DNA from: Cyanobacteria bacterium HKST-UBA02
Lineage (GTDB): Bacteria > Cyanobacteriota > Vampirovibrionia > Obscuribacterales > Obscuribacteraceae
Reading direction: 5' to 3'
Length of the DNA: 7,794 bases
Assembly (NCBI GenBank): GCA_020431945.1
Contig: JAGQHH010000366.1
Location: 1 to 7,794, forward strand
Shown here in pieces: positions 1 to 6,257 of this stretch. Position numbers and translations under genes: made by a program. The notes under the pieces are model-generated. The model was not told where the DNA came from and ran no database searches. It saw only the letters and a program-made list of their open reading frames with translations. The stretch's first letter is position 1, and the number at the start of each line of letters is the position of its first letter.

Positions 1-1241
1 GCGAGCACGGCAAGACCCTGCCCGAGGCCCGGGCATCCGTGCAACGCGCCATCGAAGTGGTGGAGTTCGCCTGCGGCATCCCCAGCCTGATCACCGGTGA
101 GTCCATCGAGAATATCGCCCGCAATGTCGACTGCGAGACAGTCCGCCATCCCCTGGGCGTCTGTGTCGGCATCACGCCCTTCAATTTCCCGGCCATGGTT
201 CCTCTCTGGATGTATCCCATCGCCATCACCTGCGGCAACACTTTCGTCCTCAAACCCTCTGAGAAAGTTCCCCTCTCCAGCCTGCTCATCGCCGAGCTCC
301 TGTTGAAAGCCGGGATTCCCAAGGGTGTTTTCAATATCGTTCATGGCGGCAGAGATTGCGTCAACGCTCTTCTCAACCACGAGAAAGTGAAAGCAATCTC
401 TTTTGTCGGCTCCACCGCCATAGCCAAGTATATCTACGAGGTCGGCACGAAGAACGGCAAACGAGTGCAATCGGCAGGCGGTGCCAAGAACCACATCATC
501 ATCATGCCCGACGCCGACATGGAGCAGACGGTCCAGGCGCTCTCCGCCTCGGCTTTCGGCTGCGCCGGCGAGCGCTGCATGGCAGGCTCCCTGGCCATAC
601 CGGTGGGTGAAGCCGCCGATGCCCTTCTGCCCCAGCTGGCTGAAGCCGCCTCAAGCATGAAAGTCGGTCGCACCGACCTGGTGGATTCGCAGCCCGATAT
701 GGGTCCGGTGATTACCGCCGACCATTTGAATCGTATCCGCTCCCTGGTGGACAAAGGCGACTCGGAAGGCGCCAAGGTCCTTGTGGACGGACGCAAGCTC
801 AAAGTCAAGGATGCTCCGGAAGGCTTCTTCTTCGGTCCCACCATCATCGACAATGCCAAACCGGAGATGACCGTGGTCAGAGAAGAGATCTTCGGACCGG
901 TACTGTCGGTGGTGAGAGCCAGGACTATCGAAGACGCCATCGAGCTCGGCAATGCCTGCCCCTACGGCAACGGTGCCGTGATCTTCACCCAGAGCGGTCG
1001 GGCCGCCCGGGAATTCAAGCATCGCTTCAATGCCGGCATGATCGGCATCAATGTCGGCGTACCGGCTCCCATGGCCTGGTTCCCCTTCACCGGATGGAAC
1101 GCTTCTTTCTTCGGGGACCTGCATATCCAGGGTCGCGAAGGAATCCAGTTCTACACCCAGCAGAAGATGACCATGACCCGCTGGTTCGCTCCAAAAGACG
1201 GATCTTTCCAGGATCCGATCTGGAAGACCCGCGGCAAGTAA
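1..1241 (+). CDS. mmsA: Methylmalonate-semialdehyde dehydrogenase (CoA-acylating), 5' truncated by window edge
   Basis: The reading frame is open from base 3 to the TAA at 1239-1241, giving 412 residues. The family is usually about 485-500 residues, so some 80-90 N-terminal residues lie outside the window. The enzyme converts methylmalonate or malonate semialdehyde, NAD+ and CoA to propionyl-CoA or acetyl-CoA in the cytosol, in valine, thymine, beta-alanine or inositol breakdown. Visible signatures are EHGKTLPEAR at the left edge, the Rossmann stretch GITPFNFPAMVPLWMYP, the family mark GAKNH in place of the usual ALDH glutamate motif, GERCMAG with the catalytic Cys codon at 576-578, and EEIFGPVLSVV. 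The C-terminal FFGDLHIQGREGIQFYTQQK matches this branch rather than ordinary aldehyde dehydrogenases. No hairpin terminator is seen after the stop. The family call is firm; which pathway it serves (mmsA or iolA role) cannot be decided here. Confidence 0.95.
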   Translation, partial: EHGKTLPEARASVQRAIEVVEFACGIPSLITGESIENIARNVDCETVRHPLGVCVGITPFNFPAMVPLWMYPIAITCGNTFVLKPSEKVPLSSLLIAELLLKAGIPKGVFNIVHGGRDCVNALLNHEKVKAISFVGSTAIAKYIYEVGTKNGKRVQSAGGAKNHIIIMPDADMEQTVQALSASAFGCAGERCMAGSLAIPVGEAADALLPQLAEAASSMKVGRTDLVDSQPDMGPVITADHLNRIRSLVDKGDSEGAKVLVDGRKLKVKDAPEGFFFGPTIIDNAKPEMTVVREEIFGPVLSVVRARTIEDAIELGNACPYGNGAVIFTQSGRAAREFKHRFNAGMIGINVGVPAPMAWFPFTGWNASFFGDLHIQGREGIQFYTQQKMTMTRWFAPKDGSFQDPIWKTRGK

Positions 1242-1259
1242 GCACCGAACGGACAAGTC

Positions 1260-1311
1260 TTGACCAGGTAATCGAATATTTTTGCTACCATGTGACGGTT
1301 TTCTACACATG
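1260..1311 (+). promoter_or_regulatory. Weak promoter candidate with inverted repeat upstream of the dienelactone hydrolase gene
   Basis: The 85-bp gap after mmsA holds TTGACC at 1260-1265 and an extended -10-like TGcTACCAT at 1283-1291. The spacer of about 20 bp is longer than ideal. A 6-bp perfect inverted repeat, CATGTG at 1289-1294 and CACATG at 1306-1311 with 11 bp between, overlaps the end of the -10 and the presumed transcript start. That is where a repressor could sit. It does not fit a CRP site. The arrangement is suggestive only. Confidence 0.3.
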
Positions 1312-1315
1312 TTTC

Positions 1316-1319
1316 AGGG
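1316..1319 (+). promoter_or_regulatory. Ribosome binding site that decides the dienelactone hydrolase start
   Basis: AGGG lies 7 nt before the ATG at 1327. The in-frame upstream starts, TTG at 1282 and ATG at 1309, have no comparable purine-rich site, so 1327 is preferred. Confidence 0.55.
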
Positions 1320-1326
1320 TGGCTCG

Positions 1327-2043
1327 ATGCAAAGCGAATATATCGATTACCAGGACGGATCAACCACTTGCGAAGCCTATGCAGCCCATGATGGCAAGGG
1401 CGACGCCAGGCGCCCCTGCGTGCTCATTTCGCATGCCTGGGGAGGGCAGAGCGACGGCGAGCGCGAAGTAGCCGACAAGCTGGCCGGGCTCGGTTATCTC
1501 GCCTTCGCCCTGGACAACTACGGCAAGGGCAGACGCGGCACGAGCATGGAAGAGAACGGCAAGCTCATGCAGCCTTTCATCGACGATCGCAAGATGTTGA
1601 GAGACCGGCTCCTGGCCGGGCTCACCGCCGCCCAGAAACATCCTCTTTGCGATCCGGACAGAATCGCCGCCATCGGCTATTGTTTCGGCGGTCTTTGCGT
1701 CCTCGACCTGGCCCGTAGCGCCGACCCGCGGGTCAGGGGAGTGGTCAGTTTCCATGGTCTTTTCGGCGCTCCCGGCATAGGCGAGCAAAAGCCGATCTCG
1801 GCGAAAGTGCTGATCCTGCATGGCTGGGATGATCCCATGGCGACTCCGGACAATGTCCTCGAGGTTACCAGAGAGCTCACCGCCGCCGGTGCGGACTGGC
1901 AGCTCCATGCTTATGGCGCGACGGTGCACGCTTTCTCGAACCCGGGAGCCAATATGCCGGAGCATGGCATACTCTACAAAGAAAGCGCAGCAAAACGCTC
2001 CTGGCAGGCGATGCAAAATTTCCTGAACGAGATTTTCAGTTGA
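1327..2043 (+). CDS. Dienelactone hydrolase family protein
   Basis: This 238-residue protein has the length and fold marks of the dienelactone hydrolase family of alpha/beta hydrolases, which open lactones such as dienelactone or hydrolyse related esters in the cytosol. The full Cys-Asp-His triad is visible: Cys119 in GYCFGG, Asp169 in HGWDDP and His201 in VHAFS. These sit close to the Cys123, Asp171 and His202 of the Pseudomonas enzyme. The N-terminal half has PCVLISHAWGG, the usual oxyanion strand-turn, and GYLAFALDNYGKG. There is no signal peptide. The ATG at 1327 was chosen over an in-frame TTG at 1282 because of its ribosome binding site and because the extra 15 residues look unlike the family. 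It follows mmsA by 85 bp and overlaps the opposite-strand propeller gene by 8 bp at its 3' end. The true substrate cannot be told from sequence; many members are not in chloroaromatic pathways. Confidence 0.9.
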   Translation: MQSEYIDYQDGSTTCEAYAAHDGKGDARRPCVLISHAWGGQSDGEREVADKLAGLGYLAFALDNYGKGRRGTSMEENGKLMQPFIDDRKMLRDRLLAGLTAAQKHPLCDPDRIAAIGYCFGGLCVLDLARSADPRVRGVVSFHGLFGAPGIGEQKPISAKVLILHGWDDPMATPDNVLEVTRELTAAGADWQLHAYGATVHAFSNPGANMPEHGILYKESAAKRSWQAMQNFLNEIFS

Positions 2044-4057
2044 TCAGGCGCTTTCGCGTTCCATCGAAACGATAGACATAGAGACCGGCTTCCTCGGAAG
2101 CCAGATAGAGCAAACCGTCTCGAGCCGCCATATCGACCAGGCGCATGGGGGCGGCGGTAGTGTCTATGGTGCCGGCCAGAGAAGGGATGCCACCGGACAG
2201 ATCGAATGCCGCTATGCGAGCGGACTCCTGAACATAGACGAGATCTCTGTCCAGCTCGACAGCGGTGGCACCGGTAACACCGATCTCGTTGAGAGGCGCC
2301 AGAAAAACTTTTGCTCCGGAGCGGCTCACCCGGAAAACGCGCAGGCGGCCCGAGCCGGGAAAGGCGCCGACGGTGGCGAAAAGACGATCGTCTCGGGCGC
2401 AGAGACCCTCCACCGGCGCACGCTGGGGGATGGAAGCCAGAGGGCTGATATGCTCAGGGTTCGAGCAGTCGTAGATACGAAGCTCCGGCTTCGAGGCGGC
2501 GCTTCTCGTACCGACAAAGAGAAGATCGCCGCTGGCGGCAAGAGCGGTCACCCCGCCCGGAAGCGGCAGGAAGCCGTTGTTCGGGCGGTGACGATCGAGA
2601 GGCAGAGCGACGGTATAGAGACCTTCATAACCACCGGTGGCCACCAGACTCTTTGTGAATACCGGTCGCTTGCTGGAGCCGGGCACAGGCATGACGAATC
2701 GATTCCCCCGGGCGGATCTGGCTGAGGGATCGTAGATCTCCAGCCAGTCGCGCTCTGAGGCCACGCTGGAGCCTCCGCGCTTGAGGACTGCGGTAACGCT
2801 GCCGTTGCTGGCGATGAAGCGCGGTCTGGCACGATCGTTGACGATCTCGGGGGGACGCTTTTGAAGAGGGTTCTTGTAGGAGAATATGCCCCGGGTCGCC
2901 CCGACAAGCAGCCCGCCATCGACCACCGGACTGACAGTGACAACTCTTCCAGGTTGCTCTATTTGCCCGGCGAGACAGAGACGACCCTTATCGTCTTCAC
3001 TGGTGGCAAGCACAAGAAGCGATCCGTCGGCGCAGGTCGCGACAAGCGAGCCGAAAGATGGTGCCACCGCCAGCGCCGCCGAGGAAGTAGTCCAGAGCGA
3101 TTCGATCACCGGCTTGCCGGCGAGAAGGCGTACAACCATGACTCCTTCGCTACCGGCAACATAGATCCGGTCATCGATCATGGCAATCGAATTGACGCCC
3201 CATCCATGGGGCAAATCGAGGCGGCTCGCGAACTCCAGTCGCTTATCCGCTTGCCTGTAAATCGAAAGAGCGCCGGCAGAGCGTGTGCCGGCAAGAGCAA
3301 CTAGAGCACCACCGGTGGAGAGCACCGCATCGCTACCAAGACCATGCTCCACGGCATCCAGCAGCCTCGGTCGCTCCGGCTCGCTCAGATCCATGAGCTT
3401 CAACTCGCCACCATCGACAAGACAGAGATGCTCACCGGTGACCGACAGGGCGGTGGCATCGAGAACCTCGCCGTCTACGGCGCTTCTGTCTTTGTAAGGA
3501 TGGAGCCTGGGATTGTCCGCGTCTCTCAGGTCGACTATCTGCAGACCTTCCGAGCCGGCAGCCAGATAGGCGGTATCGCCATTGACGGCAACACCGCGAA
3601 CTGCCGTTCGATAGCCGAAGCTCGAGATTTCCCGTGGAACTTTACGGTCCTTAATATCAATCAGCCTGAGACCGCCCCGGCCATCCGCGACATAGACACG
3701 ATCCCCGTCCATCAGTATCTGTCTTATGGGGCTCAAGAGAGAGAGCTTCGAAATGATCCGGGGCTCCTCCGGAATTTTCGTGTCGATCACAAGTAGATCA
3801 CAACCATAGCCGGCGCATGCCAGAGATCCGCTTGTACTGAGGGCACAGGGCAGCCCGCCTTTGTGGTCGACCAGTTCGAAATTAGTGGTCGAAGGAAGGC
3901 GAGCGATGCCGGTCCGGGGCGGTGCCAGGACATCGATTCCCGAAAGAAGCCTGGTTTTCTGAACCAGCTCGGCAAGCTCACCGCCAGCCAGAGCAGCTAT
4001 TGTCACCGCACAGGCGATTACGGTGCCGCCAACAATAAGAGCTTTTCGAGAGGACAT
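2036..4057 (-). CDS. LVIVD-repeat beta-propeller protein, membrane-anchored or exported
   Basis: This 673-residue protein is built almost wholly of repeats resembling the LVIVD family: a strand such as VYVAD, then G-G-L-x-L-I-D-I, then a polar linker often ending in P-R. Repeat strands begin near residues 79, 121, 163, 211, 253, 298, 338, 383, 422, 471, 513, 559, 607 and 650. That is 14 units with a mean period of about 44 residues, which fits two seven-bladed propellers. The N terminus has basic residues (MSSRK) and a hydrophobic helix at about 6-25, so the propellers should lie outside the cytoplasm. VIAC at 13-16 resembles a lipobox, but the hydrophobic run continues past the Cys, which favours a membrane anchor. 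The ATG at 4055-4057 was chosen over an in-frame TTG at 4171, whose extra 38 residues would bury the signal. The function is unknown; such proteins usually act in binding or scaffolding. No enzyme motif is seen. Confidence 0.8.
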   Translation of the reverse strand: MSSRKALIVGGTVIACAVTIAALAGGELAELVQKTRLLSGIDVLAPPRTGIARLPSTTNFELVDHKGGLPCALSTSGSLACAGYGCDLLVIDTKIPEEPRIISKLSLLSPIRQILMDGDRVYVADGRGGLRLIDIKDRKVPREISSFGYRTAVRGVAVNGDTAYLAAGSEGLQIVDLRDADNPRLHPYKDRSAVDGEVLDATALSVTGEHLCLVDGGELKLMDLSEPERPRLLDAVEHGLGSDAVLSTGGALVALAGTRSAGALSIYRQADKRLEFASRLDLPHGWGVNSIAMIDDRIYVAGSEGVMVVRLLAGKPVIESLWTTSSAALAVAPSFGSLVATCADGSLLVLATSEDDKGRLCLAGQIEQPGRVVTVSPVVDGGLLVGATRGIFSYKNPLQKRPPEIVNDRARPRFIASNGSVTAVLKRGGSSVASERDWLEIYDPSARSARGNRFVMPVPGSSKRPVFTKSLVATGGYEGLYTVALPLDRHRPNNGFLPLPGGVTALAASGDLLFVGTRSAASKPELRIYDCSNPEHISPLASIPQRAPVEGLCARDDRLFATVGAFPGSGRLRVFRVSRSGAKVFLAPLNEIGVTGATAVELDRDLVYVQESARIAAFDLSGGIPSLAGTIDTTAAPMRLVDMAARDGLLYLASEEAGLYVYRFDGTRKRLIN

Positions 4058-4159
4058 TCCGGTACCCAGCCTGAACAAACTTAGGAACAACCCATCTGAA
4101 CACCCAACCTCTACAGGCGTCGGATAGTATTTAGGATGAAAGCCTGGCCTGTTTTGATA

Positions 4160-4190
4160 TTTATAGACCAAGATGAAATCTGGTTGACAA
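4160..4190 (-). promoter_or_regulatory. Candidate promoter for the LVIVD propeller gene
   Basis: On the minus strand TTGTCA (4190-4185) is followed after 19 bp by TATAAA (4165-4160). The hexamers are good but the spacer is long. It would start a transcript about 95-100 nt before the ATG at 4057, downstream of the alternative TTG codon at 4171, which supports the ATG start. The -35 box shares its bases with the + strand -35 of the divergent transporter gene. Confidence 0.35.
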
Positions 4191-4212
4191 GCTACCTGGT
4201 CTCGCCGAAACT
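4184..4212 (+). promoter_or_regulatory. Candidate promoter for the permease-hydrolase operon
   Basis: A perfect TTGACA at 4184-4189 is followed after 17 bp by GAAACT at 4207-4212. The -10 matches consensus only at the second, fourth and last positions. A start near 4219 would give a leader of roughly 100 nt that contains the whole terminator hairpin. The strong -35 with a poor -10 would suit an activated promoter, but the box could also be chance. Confidence 0.4.
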
Positions 4213-4233
4213 AATTGTGGCTCAAGAATATGT

Positions 4234-4284
4234 AGCCGCGGAGGGACGAGCATCAGCCGTCCCCGGACCCGGCTGTTATTTTTT
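4234..4284 (+). terminator. Intrinsic terminator in the leader of the KimA-like permease gene (possible attenuator)
   Basis: CAGCCG at 4254-4259 pairs perfectly with CGGCTG at 4270-4275 and is followed at once by TTATTTTTT at 4276-4284, a standard rho-independent terminator layout on the + strand. A second fold competes for the same bases: GGGACG (4243-4248) with CGTCCC (4258-4263), extended by AGCCG (4234-4238) with CGGCT (4270-4274). The nearest + strand gene upstream ends at 2043 and points toward the convergent propeller gene, so the hairpin has no obvious gene to terminate. It sits 33 bp before the permease ATG, which suggests conditional termination in a leader. I could not match it to a named riboswitch class. 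Confidence 0.6.
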
Positions 4285-4304
4285 CGACACGGCATTGTGG
4301 ACAT

Positions 4305-4308
4305 GGAG
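4305..4308 (+). promoter_or_regulatory. Ribosome binding site that decides the permease start
   Basis: GGAG lies 9 nt before the ATG at 4318. In-frame GTG at 4297 and ATG at 4303 sit before or on this site and lack one of their own, so 4318 is the preferred start. Confidence 0.55.
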
Positions 4309-4317
4309 CGTTGGACC

Positions 4318-6249
4318 ATGACTGTCGGAGCGATCGAGCGCCGTTCAATGACTTTCGAAGGCCGCACCAGGCGCTGGTTCCTGGAAGGTCTGCGGCGCTG
4401 CCAGAACGTCCATCCCAGTGACCAGGACAGCTGGTGGAAGGTGATGTGCCTTACCGGTGGAGACTACTTCTCCACCCTCGGCTACCTCCCCGGCATCGCC
4501 TTTCTATCGGCAGGATTCCTCTCTCCCTTTGCCACCCTGATCGTGGTGCTTGTCACTCTCTTCGGTCTGGTGCCTCTCTACAGTCGGGTAGCCAAAGCCA
4601 GCCCGCACGGACAGGGCAGCATCGCCATGCTCGAGAGCCTTCTGCCCGGCTGGCGCGGCAAGTCTCTGATCCTTCTTCTGCTCGGCTTTGTCGCCACCGA
4701 TTTCATCATCACCATTACTCTCTCGGCAGCCGATGCCACCGCCCATATCGTCGAGAATCCCCTGGTGCCGGTATGGCTCACCAGTCGTGTGGGAGTCACC
4801 CTGATCATGCTTCTTGTTCTGGGCGCCATCTTCCTCAAAGGATTCAGAGAAGCCATCGGTCTGGCCGTCGGCATAGTCAGCCTCTACCTGATCCTCAATA
4901 CTGTAGTGATCGCGAGATGCCTGGGCGAGATCGCCATCCATCCGGCCTTCGTCTCTCACTGGTATCAGGGAGTATTCGGTCACCATACATCGATCTGGGG
5001 AATCGCAGGCATATCGCTGATTCTTTTCCCCAAACTTGCTCTGGGAATGTCGGGTTTCGAGACCGGCGTCTCGGTAATGCCGCATGTCAAAGGCGATCCC
5101 GGCGACAGTGCCGAAGACCCGGCAGGCCGTGTACGCAACACCCGCAAGCTCCTGCTCACCGCCGCTATAGTCATGGCCGGTCTCTTGCTCACCACCAGTT
5201 TCATCACCGCCACTCTCATCCCCGCCGCGCTTTTCGCCGAAGGCGGGGCCGCCAACGGCAGGGCTCTCGCTTATCTCGCCCACAAATATCTGGGCGACGG
5301 CTTCGGCTCCATATACGATACCAGCACCATTCTCATCCTCTGGTTCGCCGGTGCATCGGCAATGGCAGGCTTGATGAATCTCGTCCCGAGATATCTGCCC
5401 CGCTACGGCATGGCGCCGGACTGGGCACGAGCCCAGAGACCCCTGGTGGTCGTCTTCACCATGATCGCCTGTGCCGTCACCCTGGCTTTCCGGGCCGATG
5501 TCGATGCCCAGGCAGGCGCCTATGCCACTGGAGTACTGGTGCTCTTCACCGCCTCCGCCCTGGCGGTGACGCTGTCGGTCTGGAAAGAATCATATAAGAG
5601 CCGGCTTGCCTTCACCGCCATTCTCGCCATCTTCGCTTATACATCTGTGGCCAATATCATCGAGAGACCCGAGGGTCTGCATATCGCATCGCTCTTTATA
5701 CTGGCTATCTTCGTCACCTCTCTCATATCCAGGGCGATTCGCTCTTATGAGCTCCGGGTTCATGGTGTCGAGCTCGATGAGACCGCCAGCAAGATCATCG
5801 ACGAGGTCCTCGAGTCCACCGGACGAATCTGTCTCCTCTCCAGGCGACCCGGCGGCACTGACTATCTCGAGAAAGAGACGCGCACAAGAGAGATACACAA
5901 ACTCAACAGCGATGCCACCACTTTCATCTTCCTCGAGGTCACCCTCACGGATCCCTCCGACTTCGCCGACGAGATGCTCGACATCTCGGGACGCTACGAG
6001 AACGGCTGCCGGGTCCTCGCCTGCGACAGCCAGGCCATACCCAATGCTATAGCGGCGCTTCTTCTGGAGCTGCAAAGACGAAGCGGCACGATCCCCCATG
6101 TTTATTTCGGCTGGACCGAAGGGCATCCCTTGACCTGGATTTTCAAGTATATTTTCCTGGGCGAAGGCGAAACCGCCACGGTAACCAGGGAAATCCTCAG
6201 AAAGGTCCAGCGCGACCCGGCAAAACGCCCCCGGGTGCTCGTCGGATAA
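4318..6249 (+). CDS. KimA-like APC superfamily permease with C-terminal cytosolic domain (putative K+ importer)
   Basis: This 643-residue inner-membrane protein has about 12 predicted helices between residues 43 and 472, then a soluble tail of some 165 residues. Its helices line up by eye with Bacillus KimA (YdaO), a proton-coupled potassium importer. The ion-binding positions I recall for KimA (Asp36, Tyr43, Asp117, Thr121, Thr230, Glu233, Tyr377) correspond here to Asp49, Tyr56, Asp128, Thr132, Ser245, Glu248 and Tyr402. The motifs are [23 protein letters not shown] and AYATGV. Other shared marks are SPHGQGS before helix 3 and KGFREA after helix 4. The tail contains [12 protein letters not shown] and [11 protein letters not shown], which I associate with many bacterial APC permeases of about 650 residues. 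The gene is first in an operon with the hydrolase 8 nt downstream, behind a leader terminator. Similar proteins are often labelled amino acid permeases; potassium is my inference from the binding residues. Confidence 0.8.
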   Translation: MTVGAIERRSMTFEGRTRRWFLEGLRRCQNVHPSDQDSWWKVMCLTGGDYFSTLGYLPGIAFLSAGFLSPFATLIVVLVTLFGLVPLYSRVAKASPHGQGSIAMLESLLPGWRGKSLILLLLGFVATDFIITITLSAADATAHIVENPLVPVWLTSRVGVTLIMLLVLGAIFLKGFREAIGLAVGIVSLYLILNTVVIARCLGEIAIHPAFVSHWYQGVFGHHTSIWGIAGISLILFPKLALGMSGFETGVSVMPHVKGDPGDSAEDPAGRVRNTRKLLLTAAIVMAGLLLTTSFITATLIPAALFAEGGAANGRALAYLAHKYLGDGFGSIYDTSTILILWFAGASAMAGLMNLVPRYLPRYGMAPDWARAQRPLVVVFTMIACAVTLAFRADVDAQAGAYATGVLVLFTASALAVTLSVWKESYKSRLAFTAILAIFAYTSVANIIERPEGLHIASLFILAIFVTSLISRAIRSYELRVHGVELDETASKIIDEVLESTGRICLLSRRPGGTDYLEKETRTREIHKLNSDATTFIFLEVTLTDPSDFADEMLDISGRYENGCRVLACDSQAIPNAIAALLLELQRRSGTIPHVYFGWTEGHPLTWIFKYIFLGEGETATVTREILRKVQRDPAKRPRVLVG

Positions 6250-6257
6250 ACAACAAA

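Noticed and set aside
1291..1310. CRP-type site (TGTGA-N6-TCACA) in the mmsA to hydrolase gap
   Set aside because: The left half TGTGA is present, but the right half at the required spacing does not match TCACA.
1282..1326. N-terminal extension of the dienelactone hydrolase from a TTG at 1282
   Set aside because: It runs through the inverted repeat and the ribosome binding site, and the residues do not look like the family. ATG 1327 with AGGG is better.
651..2016. Minus-strand open frames (651-1310 and 1360-2016) opposite mmsA and the dienelactone hydrolase
   Set aside because: Both lie opposite confidently identified genes, have no recognisable domains, and are expected by chance at this base composition.
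4058..4171. N-terminal extension of the propeller gene from a TTG start at 4171 (38 extra residues)
   Set aside because: There is no ribosome binding site before the TTG, the extra residues would bury the basic-plus-hydrophobic signal, and the best minus-strand promoter candidate would start transcription after this codon.
4219..4317. c-di-AMP (ydaO class) riboswitch before the KimA-like gene
   Set aside because: The presumed leader is only about 100 nt and I do not recognise the conserved ydaO core. Only the terminator portion is visible.
4136..4321. 61-codon leader ORF overlapping the permease start as ATGA, possibly a leader peptide
   Set aside because: The ATG lies upstream of the likely transcript start and has no spaced ribosome binding site, and the peptide has no recognisable run of regulatory codons. 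The ATGA overlap alone is weak support.
4504..5283. Minus-strand open frame of 259 codons opposite the permease
   Set aside because: The low-complexity Gly/Glu/Asp-rich product is the antisense shadow of the transmembrane coding sequence. No promoter or ribosome binding site is evident.
4434..5597. Long + strand open frame of 387 codons inside the permease gene
   Set aside because: Its product is rich in Arg, His, Ser and Pro with no fold pattern, typical of an out-of-frame read of GC-rich coding DNA. The permease frame has clear family motifs throughout.
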